Shown here: piece by piece, positions 57,003 through 64,000 of the stretch
Numbering within the stretch: position 1 is the first letter of the stretch
Layout: the number at the start of each line of letters is the position of its first letter
From: Apium graveolens
Taxonomy: Eukaryota > Streptophyta > Magnoliopsida > Apiales > Apiaceae
Length of the DNA stretch: 64,000 nt
Assembly (NCBI RefSeq): GCF_009905375.1
Contig: NC_133647.1
Coordinates: 73,784,671-73,848,670, forward strand
Direction of reading: 5' to 3'
Translations under genes and position numbers: made by a program
The notes under the pieces: generated by a model
The model's database searches: none
Told to the model about the DNA's origin: nothing
Seen by the model: only the letters and a program-made list of their open reading frames with translations

Positions 57003-60000
57003 TCATCTTTTTCTTCTTTGTTCCCTGGTTTTCTTTCCTAGCCTTTTGTCATTTTCCTCAATTTGGAGTTGGAGTTGTCTGAAGAATTCAGCTTCATCTT
57101 CAACACTGACATCCAACTTAGATTGCATTTCTTTGAGAGTTTCATTGCTGGCAATCTTGAGTTGGTCTTCAAGTCTGAAAAATCTTCTGACTCCTTTATC
57201 ATCTCTAAATTCCATCAACCAATGAGGTGATTTGTGAATTTTCATTTCCCTTTCTTGAATGAGTAAAGTCCTTGGTAAAGCATTGGGCTCCCTCCAAGTT
57301 TTCCTTATATTGGCTATCTTGTTGAGAATTTCAGTCTTGGCAGTTCTGGTAAAGCCAGAATCCTTTTGTATAGCTGAATAGACTCTAATCAAGGTAGAGT
57401 AGCCTTCATCCAGAATCCTGTGGAGAGGCCATGTTCTTTCCCCAGCTCCTTTATATCTGAACACTAATCTCTCTGGTAGCTGTCTGTAGGCAGCTATTCC
57501 CCTTACATCCTCCAGCTCATCCAGATAGAGTTCAATGTCTGAAATTTCTTTTATGTCACAGATGTGAACATAATCATCTTTAGAAATGGGTGACTTAGGC
57601 TTAGGTTTTTGTTTTTGAGTGAATTTCTTAGAGGTTATGGGAGGTGTAGATTTTGGTTTTCTTTTCTGTTTCTTTGGTAGTGGAAGAGTGGTTAGAAAGG
57701 TAGGCAATTTGATAGTGTCCCAATCAATAGGTTCCTCTTTTGGAATGATTGGTTCACCATGGATGTTTATTGTGGGATCAGCAACAAGGGGTTCAGGTAT
57801 GGAAGGTAGTGGTTTAGATATAGATTTGGTTACTTCAGTGTTATCTCCACTCCTTCTATGTGCCTTGGCCTTTCTTCTGTTTCCCTTCTGCCATTCCTCT
57901 CTTTCTTCCACACTCTCACCAAATATACTCCCTAAAACCTCATCTAGGTTTGTAGTCTTGTCTTCACCCCTGACTTCAATCCCTTTTTCTTTTTCAACTA
58001 GACTTGACTTTAGCTGTTGTTCAAGCTTTGCTTGTGCTCTTTTGTCAGCCTTTAATTGCTTGTCTTCTTCCTTCTTGGCTATTGAGAATTTGGGATGTCC
58101 TTGCATCACACATATGCTCTTTCCCTCTCTAATGATAATAGCTCTATTTCTCCTTACAGCCTCATCCATGGTCTTTTTGAGATAAGCAATACTCCTGCCT
58201 AAAATCTTGTTCTCATCAGCTTTTGGAGGAGGAAAGTCCACTTCTTTTAAAGGATTCTTTGTTGAGTCCTTATTGGATCTTTCATTGGGCTTGAGAATTA
58301 TAGCTTGTAGTTCTTTGGAAGAAGCTTCTCCATCCTTATGACTCCCTACTGGAATGAGCTCCATGTTGATTGGTTCAATTTTTGTGCTGTATCTCACAGA
58401 TGTTGATATGTCTTGTGTAGAACCAAACAACAGTTGCAACCTTTCATCAATTCTCCTCCTTTGTTCTTTCACTTGAATTTCAGCTGCTGCTAGCTGAATC
58501 AAATCAATTCCATCAGGCTTGCCCTTGATTTGAATGATTGGAGAAGTAGTGATGGCAGGAACTAGCACTTTAGATATGTTGACTTTTGTAGATGGCTCTC
58601 CTTCCCCTTCCCTTTTACTCTTCCCCTTTTTGTTATCATCAAGGAGAGGGGTCAAGCCTTGTGCTTTTGCCAGCTGCATTAGGAGACTGGTTTGAGATTG
58701 TTGATTGTGAAGAATGGTGGCCACAGAATCTTCAATAACTTGAACTCTGTCTTCTAACTTGGCCAACCGTTTTTCAGTAACAGATTCTTTCTTCAATCTC
58801 AAAACCAAGTCCTGCAATGTACCATAGGGCATGACTGAATCCAATTTGTCTGAAGTATAGGTTTTCAAGTCAGCAATATCCTTCCTGAGATCATCCATAC
58901 TCAGATTCTGCTTCACTTGCTGCAGCTTCATGAGATGCAGTGAGTCCAGGTGAGCTTGAAGGATAGCCTTTATACTTGCATGTGAAGTATTCTGAATGGC
59001 CTGTTGAATAGTGTTGATTTGTTTGACTAAAGAGACATTGAATTCCCCTGATCTATACTCCTTAGTCAAGGCCCATTCAGGTAGATTTGGAATTGAACTA
59101 GGGCCTTCATCTCCCCCTAAGTCCATGCTTCCATCAAAAGAAATAGAGTCATCATCATCAGAATTTGCTCCAAATTCCTCAGATGGCTCAGCAGCTGTAG
59201 AAGGCATTTTGTGAATGGCAGCTTTATCCCTTTGAAGAGATTGTGTTGTGTGCACTAGATGTAGTGACCTTTCTGCCTCCTCATTGCCCTGAGCAGCCAA
59301 CAGTTGATAGGCTGTCACAGGATGAGTAAAAGTGTCAGCATCCAAGGAAATGTTATCAATTACAGCTTTGTAATGTTGCTGAAATTGTCTTTCCTTTTCA
59401 GCATCATCCACAATCATTGACTCATTAGCAATGGCTGGTTCCACCCTTGTATCTACTGTACCTGCTTTTCTCTCTTTTTCTCTATGTTCTTGCATCAGGG
59501 GCTCCCCCTGGCTCACACAACTCACTCCCTCACCTTCACCTACTAAGGTGGTACTCCACTCACTTACTTTTGCCATGCTGGAAGAAATAGCATGCATTTT
59601 TGAGCTCTCAATCTCTCCTTTTGCCTGGGAGCAACCCAGCCTCTCACTCAAATTGTCACTCCCTTCCCTCAATCCTAAGAGTGATTGCACAGTATTCATG
59701 TCTTCTACACTTGGGATTAATTCAGTTATTTGTGTAGAGACTGTCAACGGATGTGGAATATCCGTTGAAGGTGAAACTGATGTTATCAACGGATAACTGC
59801 TGTTAAGCTTATCCGTTGAAGAACAACCACTTGTCAACGGATGAGTGATATCCGTTGAAGAAGGAAAAGAAGTTGAAATTAAAAGTGATATAACTGTTGA
59901 ATCTGTGTAGATTGATTTGAGATGTGGTGACACAGATCCTTCAATTATATCTGAAAGAATTTACGGGTGATCCAACAAATCATCTAAGAGATGATGATCA

Positions 60001-61508
60001 CCTGTATTTGAGTGGGGCTTCTCCCTGAGTTGTAAAGAGGGAGAATCAGGAATTGATGGGAATAACATATCCACATCCAGAGATGGTGATGAAGTGTTTG
60101 GTGATTGATGTGTGATTATTGTGAGAGAATGGGGCTGTGACTCCACATTTATTGGAGTCACATCAAACTGAGTTTGAGAAGGCATAGATACAGATGGATG
60201 TATCTGTGCAGTGTGTGCACCCTGTGTAGAAGATTGGGTTCTAGCTTTCTTTCTTCTAATAAAGGCTTTTGTTGGTGAGTGTTTGGCTTTAGTGTCCCTC
60301 CCTCGTTTGTTCTGTGTTCCTGGTTTGGAACTATTTTCAATAGTAACATCCTTTTGGGAGGATGCTACTAGGGATGTGCTAGATACCTTTTCAACCACCA
60401 CAGCTTTTTGAGAAACTGTGGCTTGGCTAGCTTGGGAAGCACTCAACTTTCCTTCCTTATCCTGGGGGTTTCTTTGATGTTCACCCCTCCCCTCACCACT
60501 CACACCCTGTTCACTCACCTCAGGGTTAATAGTTGGTGTTACAACTGTTGTCTTTTGAGAAACAACAGAGGTGGATTTCTTTGTCTTTGATTTTGAAAGT
60601 TTAGTTTTGGTGACCTTGGTAGAAATCTGTTGGGGCATCACAGATTTCATGGCCACACTAGAAGATAAAGAAATAGAGGGGTTGGAAGAAGTAGGAGTTG
60701 TAGAAGCAATTACCTCACCTACCTGAGGTGCATTCATGATTGGTAAATATACCAATGGCACACTGCTGTTAAGATCCATTCTCATCAAGTCTGCAAGAAC
60801 TCTTTTCTCTTGTGCCCAGCACTTGAGTTTATTATTCTCATTGATTATGACTAAACCTTCAGCAACATGGTTAGCCAATAACATAAAGAATCTAGCATAA
60901 TAGATGTTATTAGGTCTATTAGCTTTGTTACCTAATCTAGTACCTAATTCTAGCATCACATAGTTGCTAAAGTTAAAATACCTATCAGAAACAAGCATAT
61001 AGAGCATATTAACCAGAGATGAAGTTATGGCATCAAAATTACTAATTTTCCCAGAGAAAACCTTTATAAAGGCATCCCCAAGGAAACTCCATTCTTTCCT
61101 AAGGCCTTTTCTTCTAATACTCCCTAAATTAGCAGAGTTAAGAGAATAACCTATGGAATCTAACATGCTAGATACATCACTATCAGTGTGTGGTGTCATG
61201 GCATTGTTCTCAGGCAATTTAAAACATGCTTGTAAATCATCACAGTTAATACAGTGAGTTTTACCTTTGAGAGTGAAGGAGATAGTCATATCCATGGAGT
61301 TGAACTCAGCAGTTGTCCAAATCTCCTCAACTACTTCACAGAAAATTGTTGGGGCTTCCAGCATTACATAGCTAAGTTTACAGTTTTTGATGAAGTCCAT
61401 CATTTTGTGATAGTCTGAGTGGGCTTCATTCTTTTCTACCAAAGCTATGAAATTGTTCTTTTCATAGATGAACCCAGATTGAGACATAATCTTCACGACT
61501 GGTGCCAT
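57003..61508 (-). CDS. env-position ORF of A2, about 1500 codons with one stop
   Basis: I place the start at ATG 61508 (CAACAATGGCACC, a good plant context) although the frame is open to 61619. The frame continues in register to 57003 with a single TAA at 59961-59963 after 515 codons. Residues 1-270 form the domain shared with B and C (KEWSFLGDAFIKVF, then ISNFDAITSS, then YYARFFMLL). A long Ser/Thr/Pro-rich, charged linker follows. A coiled coil lies around 58680-58930 (LAKLEDRVQVIEDSVATILHNQ). The C-terminal part has GERTWPLHRILDEGYSTL and SPHWLMEFRDDKGVRRFF with a basic tail. I see no signal peptide, fusion peptide or membrane anchor, so the protein is probably not an envelope glycoprotein. 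Function is unknown. Confidence 0.8.
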
Positions 61509-62080
61509 TGTTGTGAGTAGAAATTGCAGAGAATAACTTGAAGTTTTTTTTTTTTTTTTTGCAGAGAGAAAATGGTAAATGCTTGAAATTTCAAGAAAGC
61601 GTAAAGTAAAAATGAACAATCAGAAGGACTTATATGCTTTCTCAAATTAATAAACAAAAATATAAAATAAAGATTTATCAATAAATATGCGTTAGTGAAT
61701 TTCAGCCGTTTAAGAATAAACTGTAAGTATTCTAAAAACTACCTTTAAAACCAATACATACAGATGTATGTATGAGTATCAACGGTTAAGAGAATAGAAT
61801 CAACGGCTGTTAAACACCTGAATCGATTGATGTGACATTTCAACGGATAAGGCAAATTGTCATCCGTTGAAAGGTACTTCAGTTTTATCCGTTGACGGAT
61901 AAAAATTCCAGAAATGTATTTGTCTTTCAACGGATAATGACTATCCGTTGATAGAGCAATTTTGACTTTCAACGGATAGGGAACATCCGTTGATGGAATA
62001 AACTATGTTAAAAGTCAAATTTGTTCTTAGCAACTAATATATTTCAGGCTTCAATTCAAATTGCAATAAAGACATGAATT
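61509..62080 (-). other. pol to env-position spacer of A2 with CAACGGATA repeats
   Basis: The spacer follows the pol stop. At about 61780-62000 it carries about ten CAACGGATA or TATCCGTTG copies in alternating orientation, able to form hairpins. Toward the ORF it holds a TATA-like box and a leader with an (A)16 tract. No credible protein. Confidence 0.75.
61629..61638 (-). promoter_or_regulatory. TATA-like box ahead of env-position ORF of A2
   Basis: GCATATAAGT on the minus strand lies about 125 bases before ATG 61508. The leader between is pyrimidine-rich apart from an A tract. Role inferred from the same layout in B and C. Confidence 0.45.
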
Positions 62081-64000
62081 TTAAGAGTAATTAAGCATAC
62101 CTAGCTCACTTACCAATCTTGTGAATGTTGATTCATCAAGTGGCTTGGTAAATATGTCAGCAATTTGTTGTTCACTTGGAACAAAATGTAGTTCCACTGT
62201 ACCATTCATGACATGCTCCCTAATGAAGTGGTACTTGATATCAATGTGCTTGATCCTTGAGTGCTGCACAGGATTCTCTGTTATGGCTATGGCACTTGTG
62301 TTGTCACAAAAGATAGGAATTCTATCAACATGAAGTCCATAGTCAAGGAGTTGGTTCCTCATCCATAACACTTGAGAACAGCAACTTCCAGCAGCAATGT
62401 ATTCAGCCTCAGCTGTAGAAGTAGAGACTGAATTTTGCTTTTTGCTAAACCATGATACAAGCTTGTTTCCCAGGAATTGGCAGGAGCCTGTTGTACTTTT
62501 CCTATCTATTTTGCAACCTGCATAGTCTGCATCTGAATAACCAATTAGATCAAAGCCAGATTCTCTAGGATACCAAATACCTAAATTTGGTGTACCCTTG
62601 AGATATCTGAAAATCCTTTTGATAGCAATTAAGTGAGACTCCCTAGGATCAGCTTGGAATCTAGCACATAGACATGTAGCAAACATTATATCTGGTCTGC
62701 TAGCAGTTAAATATAAAAGTGAACCAACCATGCCTCTATAACTTGTAATATCCACAGACCTTTCAGTCTTATTTAATTCAAGTTTGATGGCAGTGGCCAT
62801 GGGAGTTTTTGCAGATGAACATTCCATTAAGTCAAACTTCTTTAAAAGATCATAAATATATTTAGTTTGACTAATGAAAATTCCATCACTAACTTGTTTA
62901 ACTTGTAAACCAAGAAAATAGGTTAGTTCTCCCATTAGGCTCATTTCATAATTACTTTGCATTAGCTTAGCAAACTTTTTGCAAAGTTTATCATCTATAG
63001 AGCCAAATATTATGTCATCTACATAAATTTGAACAAGTATACTAGAGCCATTAACATCCCTAAAGAAGAGAGTTTTATCAACAGTACCTCTAGTGAAGTG
63101 ATTCTTCAAAAGAAATTTTGATAAGGTTTCATACCAGGCTCTAGGTGCTTGCTTCAGTCCATAGAGTGCTTTCAACAGATAATACACATAGTCTGGAAAA
63201 TTTGGATCTTCAAATCCTGGAGGTTGACTTACATAGACTTCTTCCTCTAATTTCCCATTTAGAAATGCACTCTTGACATCCATTTGATAGACTTTGAAAT
63301 TGGCATGGGCTGCATGGGCTAGAAATATTCTGATGGCTTCAAGTCTTGCAACAGGAGCATATGTTTCATCAAAATCTATTCCCTCTTGCTGAGAATAGCC
63401 TTTAGCAACCAGTCTGGCTTTATTCCTTATGATAATGCCATTTTCATCCATCTTATTTCTGAATACCCACTTTGTGTCAATAGGACTCTTGTTCTTTGGT
63501 TTGGGTACCAGCTTCCATACTTGGTTTCTCTCAAATTGGTTCAGCTCTTCCTGCATAGCTAATATCCAATCTGGATCCAATAGAGCTTCTTCCACTTTCT
63601 TAGGTTCCTCCTGAGACAGAAAACTACTATACAGACATTCATCTTGAGTGGCTTTTCTTGTTTGCACTTTAGATGATGCATCACCAATGATCAGTTCAAA
63701 GGGATGATTCTTGGTCCATTTCCTTTGTGGTGGAAGATGTGCTCTAGATGAGGTGGCCTCAGTATTGTCATGATGTGAGACAGAGTGTTGACTGGTTGAA
63801 ACTCCCCCTGAGTTGTTGGTCCTTTGCAGGGAACTTGGAGTTCTATCAACTGATGATGTAAATCGATTATCCGTTGATGAACTATGATCAACGGATGCTT
63901 CATTTTGTACTTCAACGGATGATGCACTATGTCTGTCAACGGATACTGCATTATCCAAGGGCATGTTTTGAATCCCTTTTGAAGTGTCATCTCCATCAGT
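62081..64000 (-). CDS. pol: pol of A2, integrase-RT linker, RT and RNase H (partial)
   Basis: The frame is open to the right edge and ends at 62081. It begins in the linker between integrase and RT, with [23 protein letters not shown] repeats coded by the CAACGGAT motif. RT then has [28 protein letters not shown] and the catalytic [10 protein letters not shown]. RNase H has [28 protein letters not shown] and CDNTSAIA. All visible catalytic residues are intact and no stop occurs. The sequence is close to pol of C, so both belong to one group. The upstream integrase, protease and gag lie outside the window. Confidence 0.9.
   Translation of the reverse strand, partial: TDGDDTSKGIQNMPLDNAVSVDRHSASSVEVQNEASVDHSSSTDNRFTSSVDRTPSSLQRTNNSGGVSTSQHSVSHHDNTEATSSRAHLPPQRKWTKNHPFELIIGDASSKVQTRKATQDECLYSSFLSQEEPKKVEEALLDPDWILAMQEELNQFERNQVWKLVPKPKNKSPIDTKWVFRNKMDENGIIIRNKARLVAKGYSQQEGIDFDETYAPVARLEAIRIFLAHAAHANFKVYQMDVKSAFLNGKLEEEVYVSQPPGFEDPNFPDYVYYLLKALYGLKQAPRAWYETLSKFLLKNHFTRGTVDKTLFFRDVNGSSILVQIYVDDIIFGSIDDKLCKKFAKLMQSNYEMSLMGELTYFLGLQVKQVSDGIFISQTKYIYDLLKKFDLMECSSAKTPMATAIKLELNKTERSVDITSYRGMVGSLLYLTASRPDIMFATCLCARFQADPRESHLIAIKRIFRYLKGTPNLGIWYPRESGFDLIGYSDADYAGCKIDRKSTTGSCQFLGNKLVSWFSKKQNSVSTSTAEAEYIAAGSCCSQVLWMRNQLLDYGLHVDRIPIFCDNTSAIAITENPVQHSRIKHIDIKYHFIREHVMNGTVELHFVPSEQQIADIFTKPLDESTFTRLVSELGMLNYS

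Larger units (their letters stand above)
55736..64000 (-). mobile_element. Sirevirus-like element A2, runs off the right edge
   Basis: On the minus strand the element runs from beyond the window (gag and the pol start) to the end of pol at 62081, then a motif-rich spacer, a 4.5 kb env-position ORF, a polypurine tract and the 3' LTR. The left flank is GGTAT (55731-55735), and the matching duplication should lie to the right of 64000. A2 cuts the antisense ORF of F. Pol has no stop in the visible part, and the env-position ORF has only one, so this copy is comparatively intact. Confidence 0.9.

Noticed and set aside
57619..58185. 188-residue + frame opposite the A2 ORF
   Set aside because: Antisense shadow of a biased-composition ORF; Ser/Leu/Phe-rich with no motif.
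57003..61508. Retroviral envelope glycoprotein or plant virus origin for the env-position ORF
   Set aside because: No signal peptide, membrane anchor or cysteine pattern was seen, and pol is plainly Ty1/copia. No pararetrovirus-type gene order occurs in the window.

Overview
The window is plant nuclear DNA, almost certainly from a eudicot and probably an asterid. No species can be named from it. One ordinary gene is visible: an intact, intronless-coding BAHD acyltransferase at 38133-39461. A broken tandem copy of it lies at 40702-41027. Almost everything else is nested LTR retrotransposons. I found no rRNA, tRNA, CRISPR or bacterial-type features.

Layout. (1) 1-2623: the 3' end of a Sirevirus-like Ty1/copia element (family A, copy A1, + strand) with its 3' LTR. 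(2) 2624-4298: AT-rich flank. (3) 4299-20900: a second Sirevirus-like element (family B, - strand) that has lost its zinc knuckle and all of pol. Its 5' LTR is split near the end by a decayed copia element D (13634 to about 20880, + strand). (4) 20901-22227: intergenic DNA with degenerate transposon-like repeats. (5) 22230-35788: a Stowaway-like MITE split by a young Sirevirus-like element C (22442-35713, - strand) with a perfect TGAAA target duplication. (6) 35789-41027: AT-rich DNA, the BAHD gene and its broken copy. (7) 41028-55735: a Tat-type Ty3/gypsy element F (+ strand) that cuts the BAHD copy. F carries a copia element E (42882-50889) with a perfect CAACC duplication. F's antisense accessory ORF is itself cut by (8) element A2 (55736 to past 64000, - strand), a second family A copy.

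The theme worth following is the accessory ORF of the Sirevirus-like families A, B and C. Each has a very long env-position ORF after the pol position. Its N-terminal part shares an EWSF...FDAI...ARF-like signature, and coiled-coil and basic C-terminal parts follow. Ahead of each ORF is a TATA-like box, a pyrimidine-rich leader and a plant-type start context, so it may have its own promoter. Each family also carries its own short motif, reiterated in LTRs, spacers and, in A and C, inside coding linkers. Most nonsense changes I could judge are C-to-T or G-to-A, as expected from deamination of methylated cytosine.
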